A DNA stretch of 11,471 bases from Chitinophagaceae bacterium UBA1953 (GTDB lineage: Bacteria > Bacteroidota > Bacteroidia > Chitinophagales > Chitinophagaceae), in contig DDEN01000030.1 in assembly GCA_002336115.1 (NCBI GenBank), positions 1 through 11,471 of the forward strand, in the 5' to 3' direction. The translations under genes and the position numbers were made by a program. The notes under the pieces were generated by a model, which saw nothing but the letters and a program-made list of their open reading frames with translations, was not told where the DNA came from and made no database searches. This document shows positions 1 through 6,130 of this stretch, piece by piece (the stretch's first letter is position 1; each line of letters starts with the position of its first letter).

Positions 1-117
1 AGATAAAACAGTTTCAAGTTTCAATCCACGCGCCCGCGGGGGGCGCGACAAACCTTCAACCGTTAAAATGTATTTACCATCTTCTGTTTCAATCCACGCG
101 CCCGCGGGGGGCGCGAC
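1..117 (-). CRISPR. Type I-C CRISPR array, leader-proximal end (continues beyond the left edge)
   Basis: Two identical 32-bp repeats lie at 18-49 and 86-117, separated by a 36-bp spacer (50-85). Positions 1-17 are the end of a second spacer cut by the window. On the plus strand each repeat begins GTTTCAATCCACGCG and ends GGGCGCGAC, so the crRNA sense is the minus strand. In that sense the repeat ends in ATTGAAAC, as type I-C repeats do. Each repeat folds into a 7-bp stem (CGCGCCC with GGGCGCG, 5-nt loop), followed in crRNA sense by the 11-nt handle TGGATTGAAAC expected after Cas5c cleavage at the stem base. The array is transcribed away from cas2, so the repeat at 86-117 is the first repeat and 50-85 is the most recently acquired spacer. 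Repeat length, spacer length, stem and handle all agree with the I-C cas genes alongside. Confidence 0.97.
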
Positions 118-286
118 TGTAGAGCCTCTAAATTAATAATAATCTGAATGTTAGAAGACCGTTTCCGCGAAAGTTGTAATTAGCTTTATGAAAAACGAAT
201 GATACTATTGAAAGAAACAAGTAAAAAACTGATTATGAGCGCTCGCGATACCCTATAACTTTTAGTGATTACTTTGGGTTCGCGGA
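118..286 (-). promoter_or_regulatory. CRISPR leader between cas2 and the first repeat
   Basis: This 169-bp AT-rich non-coding stretch separates the cas2 stop codon from the first repeat, which is where a leader must lie given the array orientation. It should carry the array promoter and the sequence that directs Cas1-Cas2 integration. Visible structure: an 11-bp palindrome TAGAGCCTCTA at 120-130, two bases from the first repeat; GAGCGCTC at 237-244; and an 8-bp inverted pair, TCCGCGAA at 164-171 and TTCGCGGA at 279-286. I could not identify a convincing -33/-7 promoter pair. Confidence 0.75.
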
Positions 287-577
287 TCATATTATCATTA
301 CGTCTTCCGGATTAAACGATGATTTTGCACCAATATGTTCTATTCTTTTTTGCCAGTTGTTACCAAGCATATAGAATCTTAAACTGTCTTTCTTCGGATC
401 AATTATAAATTCAAGTCTGTGCTTCAGTTCAGAAAATTGTGCCGGATCAACTATACATTCGAATACTGAATTTTGAACTCGTTGCCCAAAATTTACACAT
501 TGCTTTGCAACATGACGTAATCTTTTACGCCCGGAAGGAGTCATAGTCTCCACATCATAAGTAATTAAAACCATCAT
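287..577 (-). CDS. cas2: CRISPR-associated endoribonuclease-fold protein Cas2 (type I-C)
   Basis: Cas2 dimers bridge two Cas1 dimers to form the spacer-integration complex. The 96-residue product has normal length for the family. It opens with MMVLITYDVET, whose Asp8 after the first beta strand is the classic Cas2 acidic residue. The segment GQRVQNSVFECIVD (about residues 31-44) is the highly conserved second strand of I-C-type Cas2. A ferredoxin-like fold is known for the family, not shown here. The gene begins 5 bp after the cas1 stop, so it is almost certainly cotranscribed and probably translationally coupled. It is the last cas gene before the leader. Start: ATG at 577, with a second ATG immediately after at 574; no Shine-Dalgarno is visible to choose between them. 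Confidence 0.96.
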   Translation of the reverse strand: MMVLITYDVETMTPSGRKRLRHVAKQCVNFGQRVQNSVFECIVDPAQFSELKHRLEFIIDPKKDSLRFYMLGNNWQKRIEHIGAKSSFNPEDVMII

Positions 578-582
578 AACTT

Positions 583-1614
583 TTACTTATTAATGAACAC
601 AGGATAATTATCGATATCACCCCGAATATATCGTGCTAGCAATAAAGCCTGACAATAAGGCAACAGACCAATGGGAACCATAACATTCAGAAAGGGATGC
701 ATGATTTCCTCTTGCTTTCGCTTGTGCCAGGCTGTTAGTATATCCTTCCTTGTTGTATCATTCATAAGTATACCACCAGCTTCACGGCTTTCAAATCCTT
801 TTGCATCCACCTGTTTCCGATTAATCAGCGAAAGAACCAATCTATCAGCAAGGTAGGGCCTGAATTCTTCCATCATATCAAGTGCCAGGCTTTGGCGGCC
901 AGGCCGGTCAGTATGTAAAAAACCAACACAGGGATCTATACCTACACTTTCGAGTGCCGATCTGACTTCGTGCATAAGCAACATGTAGACGAAGGATAAG
1001 ATTGCATTAACATTATCCATTGGAGGACGACGATTTCGCCCATTGAAGATAAAATCTGCCTTTTGGGCAATGATTAAATGGTTAAATACCCCAAAATAAT
1101 TATTTGCTGCTTCGCCTTCAATCCCTCTAAGAATTTCATTATCGATGCATTTCAGCGCTTGTTTTTGTTTGATGCCAAGCGTATGTATTGCACTCTCCAT
1201 TTCCGTTCTGCTGGCTTCGTCCGGATGATCGCGCATTGCTCTTTGTAAAACTGTTTTGGAATTTGAAATTTTACCGGCAATAAAAATATTGCTTATTGAA
1301 CAGGAGAATTGTTTATCATCTGCCAGCCGGTATTGTTTTCGTCGAAGCAATACATTGCCTGACACCGGACCAGTTACTCTTCCAAGAAAGTACCCGTTTT
1401 CAGATAAAAAACTTATTGAAATATTCCGTTCGGCACATAGTGCCATTAACGACGGACTAGCCCCCATGAAGCCAAAACATACGATACCTTCAATGTTATG
1501 TACAGGAATCCTGAATCGCTCCTGGTTTTCGACCTTGATCACAACATTTTCGCCATCCTTGCTCAGATAAGCTCCCGGTGTTGTAACATACAACGTATTG
1601 AGTAATTTTCGCAT
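583..1614 (-). CDS. cas1: CRISPR-associated integrase Cas1 (type I-C)
   Basis: Cas1 is the metal-dependent integrase that inserts new spacers at the leader-repeat junction, working with Cas2 and here Cas4. The 343-residue product is full length for I-C Cas1. The N-terminal beta domain (about 1-80) contains the family-typical YVTTPGAYLSKDG segment. The alpha-helical catalytic domain carries the metal ligands: Glu166 in LRGIEGEAANNYF, His234 in GFLHTDRPGRQSLALDMMEE, and Asp246 with Glu249/Glu250 in the same motif. All expected catalytic residues are present, so the protein looks functional. The gene starts 5 bp after the cas4 stop and ends 5 bp before cas2, giving a tight adaptation cassette. 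The ATG at 1614 is the only start close to the end of cas4. Confidence 0.97.
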   Translation of the reverse strand: MRKLLNTLYVTTPGAYLSKDGENVVIKVENQERFRIPVHNIEGIVCFGFMGASPSLMALCAERNISISFLSENGYFLGRVTGPVSGNVLLRRKQYRLADDKQFSCSISNIFIAGKISNSKTVLQRAMRDHPDEASRTEMESAIHTLGIKQKQALKCIDNEILRGIEGEAANNYFGVFNHLIIAQKADFIFNGRNRRPPMDNVNAILSFVYMLLMHEVRSALESVGIDPCVGFLHTDRPGRQSLALDMMEEFRPYLADRLVLSLINRKQVDAKGFESREAGGILMNDTTRKDILTAWHKRKQEEIMHPFLNVMVPIGLLPYCQALLLARYIRGDIDNYPVFINK

Positions 1615-1619
1615 AGCAT

Positions 1620-2279
1620 TTAATCAGTTTCAAGTTCTTTTTGTAAATATTCTGAAGCTCTCCCATTGCCAAACATGCTCAACGGCAGACAAATATCAAA
1701 TAAGGAACATGATTTGCAATGCGTCTTATACACAGGCAAAGGCGTTATTCCATTATCGAATAATTCGTGCATCCTTTGTGCAAGGTCAAAAACATTTTGT
1801 CGTAATTCTGGCGTGAACTCTACAATTATCCTACGGCGGGTTTCGGCGTAATACAATGACCCTCTTACTATTTTGGTATTAAACATCTCTTCGAGACATA
1901 TGGCTTGTGCACAAACCTGCACCTCATCGCGCACATCGGGCTTTTGTTTTCCGCGTTTGTATTCCACAGGATGCAATAACCATTTGCCTTCATAGCCATC
2001 AATCAGCACACCCTCTTCCGAATAGATTAATTCAACAACATCAGCCCGGCCAGTGACACCAAGTTGATAACTGATTAATGGGAAAGCACGGTAAGTAATT
2101 ACCCTGCCGCGCTTATCACTTTCCAATGGATCATCCACTCTTTCGTGCAAGTGATGCCCCTCAGTTGTTTTAACATTTTCGCGCCATTGCTGCTCAACAT
2201 GTATAAGTGCCCACTGGCGTTCGCAAAAGGCCATATGCTGAATACCGGAAAGCATTAACAGGTCATCGTCGGAGTACAT
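1620..2279 (-). CDS. cas4: CRISPR-associated exonuclease Cas4 (RecB-like nuclease, Fe-S cluster)
   Basis: Cas4 trims prespacers and helps choose PAM-flanked ones, so that Cas1-Cas2 inserts them in the right orientation. The 219-residue product has the expected layout. Four cysteines can hold the Fe-S cluster: Cys19 (AFCERQW) and the C-terminal trio Cys188, Cys191, Cys197 (HCKSCSLFDIC). The RecB-type nuclease core shows His45, Asp80 (GRAD), Glu106 and Lys108 (PVEYKRGK), then Gln121 with the QVCAQA helix, and a YYAETRRR strand. All key residues are intact. The gene is followed 5 bp later by cas1. Upstream it diverges from hicB instead of following cas7 directly, so the cas4-cas1-cas2 cassette must use its own promoter or readthrough across hicBA from cas7. 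I found no Bacteroidota-type promoter for it on the minus strand. Confidence 0.96.
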   Translation of the reverse strand: MYSDDDLLMLSGIQHMAFCERQWALIHVEQQWRENVKTTEGHHLHERVDDPLESDKRGRVITYRAFPLISYQLGVTGRADVVELIYSEEGVLIDGYEGKWLLHPVEYKRGKQKPDVRDEVQVCAQAICLEEMFNTKIVRGSLYYAETRRRIIVEFTPELRQNVFDLAQRMHELFDNGITPLPVYKTHCKSCSLFDICLPLSMFGNGRASEYLQKELETD

Positions 2280-2299
2280 TTTCTATCTATGTTTTTTTG

Positions 2300-2307
2300 T
2301 ATTTTTG
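2300..2307 (+). promoter_or_regulatory. Probable -7 box of the hicBA promoter (TATTTTTG)
   Basis: TATTTTTG matches the Bacteroidota housekeeping -7 consensus TAnnTTTG exactly and sits in the T-rich context common to such promoters. No clear TTTG-type -33 element is visible at the right distance. Transcription would begin near 2313, about a dozen bases before the ATG at 2325. That supports the downstream hicB start over the ATG at 2289, which lies upstream of this box. Confidence 0.6.
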
Positions 2308-2324
2308 CATTAAATTCAGTCGCC

Positions 2325-2531
2325 ATGAAAGAGATCGTTTTTTTAGTAGAAGAATCGCAGGACGGTGGTTATTTTGCACGGGCGGTAAATCATTCAATTT
2401 TTACCCAGGCTGATACTGTTGAGGAGTTAAAACCTATGATCAGTGATGCAGTGCGCTGCCATTTTGATGAACCAGAAATGCCGGAATTAATTCATTTGCA
2501 TGTTACCCGCGAGGAAACTTATTCTTTATGA
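2325..2531 (+). CDS. hicB: HicB-family antitoxin, short form
   Basis: HicB binds and neutralises the HicA mRNA interferase. The 68-residue product starts MKEIVFLVEESQDGGYFARAVNHSIF and continues with TVEELKPMISDAVRCHFDE, the beta-strand and helix pattern of the partly RNase H-like HicB fold. Small proteins of this family are often misannotated in databases as a 2-oxoisovalerate dehydrogenase subunit. The ATG at 2325 is preferred over 2289: it gives the family-typical N terminus and lies just downstream of a TATTTTTG -7 box, whereas the longer form would begin upstream of that box. The protein ends after the HicB core and has no C-terminal helix-turn-helix or ribbon-helix-helix DNA-binding domain, so classical autorepression by HicB alone is not obvious. 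The stop overlaps the hicA start by 4 bp (ATGA). The gene is on the strand opposite to the cas genes around it. Confidence 0.88.
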   Translation: MKEIVFLVEESQDGGYFARAVNHSIFTQADTVEELKPMISDAVRCHFDEPEMPELIHLHVTREETYSL

Positions 2532-2767
2532 AAATTCCGCGTAATATTGATGCACAGCAATTAATCAAAGCCCTTCATAAATACGGGTACGAACCCACGC
2601 GTCAAACCGGCAGCCATATCCGACTTACCACCCTGCAAAACGGACAACATCATATTACCATTCCTAACCACGACCCATTGCGTATCGGAACCCTAAATGC
2701 CATACTCACCGATGTGGCACAGCATTTAGGGATTTCGAAACAGGAAGTGGTGGAAAAGTTGTTTTAA
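2528..2767 (+). CDS. hicA: HicA-family mRNA interferase toxin
   Basis: HicA is a small double-stranded-RNA-binding-fold ribonuclease that stops growth by cleaving mRNA unless held by HicB. The 79-residue product shows the family signature: an N-terminal helix (IDAQQLIKALHKYGY), then TRQTGSHIRL with the catalytic His30 after Gly-Ser, then HHITIPNHDPLRIGTLNAIL with the conserved His48 and Gly-Thr-Leu, followed by a C-terminal helix. The active site looks intact, so the toxin should be functional. It is coupled to hicB through an ATGA overlap, with the antitoxin gene first, the reverse of the classic hicA-hicB order but seen in many pairs. The stop codon is only 6 bp from the stop of convergently transcribed cas7, leaving no room for a conventional terminator between them. 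Confidence 0.93.
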   Translation: MKIPRNIDAQQLIKALHKYGYEPTRQTGSHIRLTTLQNGQHHITIPNHDPLRIGTLNAILTDVAQHLGISKQEVVEKLF

Positions 2768-2773
2768 TAGTTA

Positions 2774-3679
2774 TTACAACATTTCGATTACTTCTACACC
2801 TTGTGGTATGGAACTTCTGTCAATAGAAACTGAGTAATCAGCAAAACAGCGTGCAGGTTTTGATCCATCTTTCTTTTCGATTTTAATGGCATCGAAGAGC
2901 TGGTGTGCCGGAGCACTCCCCAAAGCTGTTGAATGTTTGAATACAATCAACTTACGGGTACTCATCATACCACGGGCCGCGGAATGATCATGGTCGAACA
3001 TATTTTTGAGCGCTTCCCAGAATAATTCCAGATCAGTTTCATTGAAACCTGTTTGAGCTGCCAGATGAGATGATATAAAACCTCTAGAAAAGTATAATCC
3101 ATAAGGAATGGTAAACTTGCGCCCCATTTCAGAGCCACCTGTTTCAGCCCTTTCATCAGTTGTTTTTGCTACTCTCGTAATACTATGTTCCAATGCAACC
3201 ACGGGGTCAATCGAACGTGCAAAAGTTAATTGTACAGGACCTCTAACTTGACCTGCGTTTGCCCCAGTTGTTAATACAGCACCAAATGTTCTGATGTCAA
3301 AGAAATTTTGACACATAAAACTTCTACCTTTATCTATCTCTTTACCTTGAGCCTGCCCATCTTTATTTCTTTTTTTCCCATCAGTAGGATCAGAAGGATC
3401 TTTAGACAGATCTATAGTTAACTCTATATAAGCATTATCAATCTCCCTGTTTAATACTGACTTTTCTTTAATAAAAATATCATACGGCTTTGTGGCGCCC
3501 TTTACTAAATGTACAAAATTCCTCACTTTACGCTTGAGGCAAACATCGGTAACCAACCCCATTCCAGTTTCGGCATCAACTCGTGGCAGGTTTCCGGCAT
3601 CGGGATCGCCATTTGGATTTCCGTCTGTAACATCGAACAGTAAAGCAAAATCGTAACGGTTTTTAATTAATTCGTTCAT
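2774..3679 (-). CDS. cas7c: Type I-C Cascade backbone protein Cas7 (Csd2)
   Basis: Cas7 polymerises along the crRNA spacer to form the backbone of the I-C Cascade complex. The 301-residue product has the hallmark Csd2 N terminus: YDFALLFDVTDGNPNGDPD (about residues 9-27) followed by PRVDAETGMGLVTDVCLKRKVRNF (32-55). Other family-typical stretches are DIRTFGAVLTTG (128-139), GQVRGPVQLTFARSIDPV (143-160), GRKFTIPYGLYFSRGF (186-201) and HDHSAARGMMSTRKL (230-244). The fold is RRM-like in the family. A perfect Shine-Dalgarno (AAGGAG, 3693-3688) sits 8 bases before the ATG; none of the other cas genes has one. The gene starts 18 bp after the cas8c stop and ends 6 bp from the convergent hicA stop. 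Length is normal and no defect is visible. Confidence 0.97.
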   Translation of the reverse strand: MNELIKNRYDFALLFDVTDGNPNGDPDAGNLPRVDAETGMGLVTDVCLKRKVRNFVHLVKGATKPYDIFIKEKSVLNREIDNAYIELTIDLSKDPSDPTDGKKRNKDGQAQGKEIDKGRSFMCQNFFDIRTFGAVLTTGANAGQVRGPVQLTFARSIDPVVALEHSITRVAKTTDERAETGGSEMGRKFTIPYGLYFSRGFISSHLAAQTGFNETDLELFWEALKNMFDHDHSAARGMMSTRKLIVFKHSTALGSAPAHQLFDAIKIEKKDGSKPARCFADYSVSIDRSSIPQGVEVIEML

Positions 3680-3687
3680 AATATGAT

Positions 3688-3693
3688 CTCCTT
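3688..3693 (-). promoter_or_regulatory. Perfect Shine-Dalgarno for cas7c
   Basis: AAGGAG on the minus strand ends 8 bases before the cas7c ATG at 3679. It fixes that start and stands out because the other cas genes here have no recognisable Shine-Dalgarno, as is normal in Bacteroidota. A stronger initiation site would fit the need for several Cas7 copies per Cascade. Confidence 0.6.
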
Positions 3694-3697
3694 TTTT

Positions 3698-4063
3698 TTA
3701 GTTGTTTTTATCTTTTTTTGTAAATAAGTCCTGACGTTGATGATAGTAGCCAATGGCAAAACGGCTTTGGTCATCTAACGACAAATGTGCAGGTAAGCCA
3801 TTACTGCTTACCCCAGTCATAATTTCCTGAATCATCTTTTCAAAATAAGTTTTGCTACCACCGCTAAGTTTTGCCAGATGGTGGTTCGAGAGATTGAGCA
3901 GCCGACCAAAAACAGTTACAGGGGTACTTGAAGCAGCACCATAATATCTGTCTTTAATAGTTGCATTAATACCAGGCTGTGCATCCTCCTGGATTTTTTC
4001 GAGTACAGCAAACAGGCGACCACAGAGATAGCCCTGGTTTTTGTTTTCTAAATCGAGTGACAT
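3698..4063 (-). CDS. cas11c: Probable Cas11c small subunit from an internal start inside cas8c
   Basis: In studied I-C systems the Cascade small subunit Cas11c is translated from an internal start within cas8c and corresponds to its C-terminal domain of roughly 120 residues. Here an in-frame ATG at 4063 (Met452 of Cas8c) begins MSLDLENKNQGYLCGRLFAV and gives a 121-residue product ending at the cas8c stop, the right place and size. What is seen is the in-frame ATG and the conserved domain boundary; use of the start is inferred from the family. The sequence just upstream (AAAACTCATTACC) has no Shine-Dalgarno match, but that is normal for most genes here. The protein would lie along the Cas7 backbone and stabilise target binding. 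Confidence 0.6.
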   Translation of the reverse strand: MSLDLENKNQGYLCGRLFAVLEKIQEDAQPGINATIKDRYYGAASSTPVTVFGRLLNLSNHHLAKLSGGSKTYFEKMIQEIMTGVSSNGLPAHLSLDDQSRFAIGYYHQRQDLFTKKDKNN

Positions 4064-5416
4064 GGTAATGAGTTTTTCGTTTGTATTATAAATTGTTTCT
4101 TTTCTGTTTAAATAGGCTTTAAGAATTGCCGCACGGACATAGTTTACGTGCTGTTCAGCACGAATGCGCCGGATGCATTGCTGTTGAAGAGTGTCTGGAT
4201 ATTTTATTCTGCTATCGAGAATACTTTCAATTACACTTCCATGAATGTTCGGTGGCAAATTATCAATATCGTTTTTTAAGGAAATGTTAGAGAAAAAGCT
4301 ATAAAGATTGATATAGTCTTTTTGCGTCTTTGAATCTGAAATTATTTCCAAATCTTCAAAATGCTTTTTAATATGCAGTGCAAATTCTTTTACTGTATTT
4401 GTATTCCAGAATCGGATGGCTATTCGTGAGCCACCACCTTGACACAAACCAAGGATATGAAATCTAATAGCTCCCTCGTCATTCAAACGACCTGTGAAAA
4501 TTGATTCTAAAGCTGCTTTTACAGTCTTCACTTCCTTGTCAGGATTATCCATTTGAAAAGAAGTATTGAAGAAAAAACTAAAATTCTCTTCCAATACATT
4601 CTGTTTATCGGCCCAAAAAAGAAATGTAGTGCCACTCTTTTGTTTTCCCCTAATATTAAATCTATTACTCTTGCTTTCAAGCAATATCTTTAAAGCGGTT
4701 GTATAAGCAAATTCAGCCTCAACACCAACAGAAGCATTATAGGCTTGATCCTTTTTATAAGAGTCATAACCGGAGTTTTTCTGGAAACTGACAAGCAGAT
4801 TTGCATCTTTATTAATAAAAGTCTTTTGGTGTGTCCTAGCAATTATTGTTTTTTCTCCAGTAATTGAGCAAATTCCTCTAATAATCTTTTCAGTAGACTC
4901 TACCGTCTCTTGTAATTCTGTTGAAATTACAAATTCTTTAAATCGCTCATCGGAGGCAATTGGTTCACCATGTCCTACAAGCCAGAAACTCATATATGGG
5001 TTCTTTGCTCTTTTAACCATTTCCCAATCAGGTGATTTCTGTATCGCTTCAATTTGGTTTGTCGCATAAAAATCATTGATTGCCTTAATCCCGTCGCTAT
5101 CCCTGAGTTGTTCGGGAATATATTCAGAAACATATTTCTTGAAAATATTGTGTTTCGTCTGGTTTTTATCAAAAGTTCCCAATATATATTCTTCCTTATC
5201 CCAAAGGAAATTAGGCTGAAAATTACCGCCAGACCTTTTAACTGCTCTTGGAACTAAATAGGATACCGTATTGGGTTCTAATTGAAAGAATTCTCCATTT
5301 TCCTTTATCACAATCCGGAACGAAATTTTACTATTCCATTCATAACCAAACATTGGATATTTGGGATCGGATTCAGCCTTACGTTGTGAATAATTGTATA
5401 ATGCTTGCAGTATCAT
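3698..5416 (-). CDS. cas8c: Type I-C Cascade large subunit Cas8c (Csd1)
   Basis: Cas8c is the large subunit of the I-C Cascade; it reads the PAM and positions DNA for Cas3. The 572-residue product has a typical length and the diagnostic N terminus MILQALYNYSQRKAE. Its C-terminal part is also characteristic: LDLENKNQGYLCGRLFAVLE (about 454-473), then YYGAASSTPVTVFGRLLNL, HHLAKLSGG and the SLDDQSRFAIGYYHQRQD end. The central region is more divergent and AT-rich, which is usual in this fast-evolving subunit. The ATG at 5416 overlaps the cas5c stop by 4 bp (ATGA), implying translational coupling. The last 121 codons probably also give a separate Cas11c protein from an internal start. No frameshift or truncation is visible. 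Confidence 0.96.
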   Translation of the reverse strand: MILQALYNYSQRKAESDPKYPMFGYEWNSKISFRIVIKENGEFFQLEPNTVSYLVPRAVKRSGGNFQPNFLWDKEEYILGTFDKNQTKHNIFKKYVSEYIPEQLRDSDGIKAINDFYATNQIEAIQKSPDWEMVKRAKNPYMSFWLVGHGEPIASDERFKEFVISTELQETVESTEKIIRGICSITGEKTIIARTHQKTFINKDANLLVSFQKNSGYDSYKKDQAYNASVGVEAEFAYTTALKILLESKSNRFNIRGKQKSGTTFLFWADKQNVLEENFSFFFNTSFQMDNPDKEVKTVKAALESIFTGRLNDEGAIRFHILGLCQGGGSRIAIRFWNTNTVKEFALHIKKHFEDLEIISDSKTQKDYINLYSFFSNISLKNDIDNLPPNIHGSVIESILDSRIKYPDTLQQQCIRRIRAEQHVNYVRAAILKAYLNRKETIYNTNEKLITMSLDLENKNQGYLCGRLFAVLEKIQEDAQPGINATIKDRYYGAASSTPVTVFGRLLNLSNHHLAKLSGGSKTYFEKMIQEIMTGVSSNGLPAHLSLDDQSRFAIGYYHQRQDLFTKKDKNN

Positions 5417-6120
5417 CGGCGTACCTCCTCACTACTAATTGGTGGAATTTCAATTACCCCATCATTGAGTTGAACCCTGAAAAACATAGGTTTTGGATCT
5501 TTCTCGTCAGAAAAATCCATATCGTACAGCATAAAGCCCAAATCGCGTGTTTCCTTTATAGGCTTTTTCTCTTCTTGTTCAGGATTTTCGATTAATCTGA
5601 AATTGCATGAAAATTCCCTGCACCCTAAATAAGGCTGATTAAAACACTGTCCTTTCTTTGCCCTGCGTTCGAATATGGCATTGTACTTTCCAGGATTTTC
5701 AGTACTTCTCAGAATGGTTTCTTCTTCCTGGTCTTTCAAATCATCAGGCGTTTCAAACCGATTCCTGTTACGAAGGGGAATAAAATCCATTTCGGCATAG
5801 AGTCGGTATGCCACATTCCGCAGAAAAAGTCCTGCTCTTTGTTGTCGATCCTCTTCTATAAAAATCTCCTTCGATTTGTCGCTCATCAGCTTTCCAACCT
5901 CATTGCGGCGAACAGAAATCCAGCGAATTGGATTGAGAATCTCTATCTTTTTCACCTTCCATTGTATGGCTGGCTTCCAAAATATGGCTTCGAATACGGC
6001 ACGTGCTGCCGATGGGGTGATTACATCGTAACTTACCCGCTCCACCTTCATTTCGGGTCGAGTAAAACAAGCATAATCGCCCCATACTTCAATGCAAAAT
6101 TGTTTGTTGTAATATTCCAT
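5413..6120 (-). CDS. cas5c: Type I-C crRNA-processing endoribonuclease Cas5c (Cas5d)
   Basis: In type I-C, Cas5 takes over the role of Cas6: it cuts the repeat hairpin to release crRNA and then caps the 5' handle in Cascade. The 235-residue product shows the Cas5d pattern: FCIEVWGDYACFTRPEMKVERVSYDVITPSAARAVFEAIFWKP (about 8-50), NPIRW (63-67), VAYRLYAEMDFIP (103-115), ENPGKYNAIFERRAKKGQCF (141-160) and PYLGCREF (163-170). Known I-C Cas5 catalysis uses Tyr, Lys and His. In many relatives the ENPGK segment continues with His, while here it is Tyr146, so the catalytic set may be altered; an alignment would settle this. The gene begins 10 bp after cas3 and overlaps cas8c by 4 bp. Length is normal. 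Confidence 0.95.
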   Translation of the reverse strand: MEYYNKQFCIEVWGDYACFTRPEMKVERVSYDVITPSAARAVFEAIFWKPAIQWKVKKIEILNPIRWISVRRNEVGKLMSDKSKEIFIEEDRQQRAGLFLRNVAYRLYAEMDFIPLRNRNRFETPDDLKDQEEETILRSTENPGKYNAIFERRAKKGQCFNQPYLGCREFSCNFRLIENPEQEEKKPIKETRDLGFMLYDMDFSDEKDPKPMFFRVQLNDGVIEIPPISSEEVRR

Positions 6121-6130
6121 ATTGGGTTTA

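Noticed and set aside
1598..1851. Plus-strand small ORFs opposite cas1 and cas4
   Set aside because: They are antisense to genes with intact catalytic motifs and show no recognisable protein character.
2289..2324. Longer hicB starting at ATG 2289
   Set aside because: The extra 12 residues are not HicB-like, and the start lies upstream of the TATTTTTG promoter box, so it would not be in the transcript.
2270..2775. Insertion footprints (direct or inverted repeats) flanking hicBA
   Set aside because: I compared both junctions by eye and saw no convincing matching repeats.
2755..2790. Possible bidirectional terminator between hicA and cas7c (GTTGT ... ACAAC)
   Set aside because: The stem is only about 5 bp with a 13-base loop and no GC-rich core; too weak to call.
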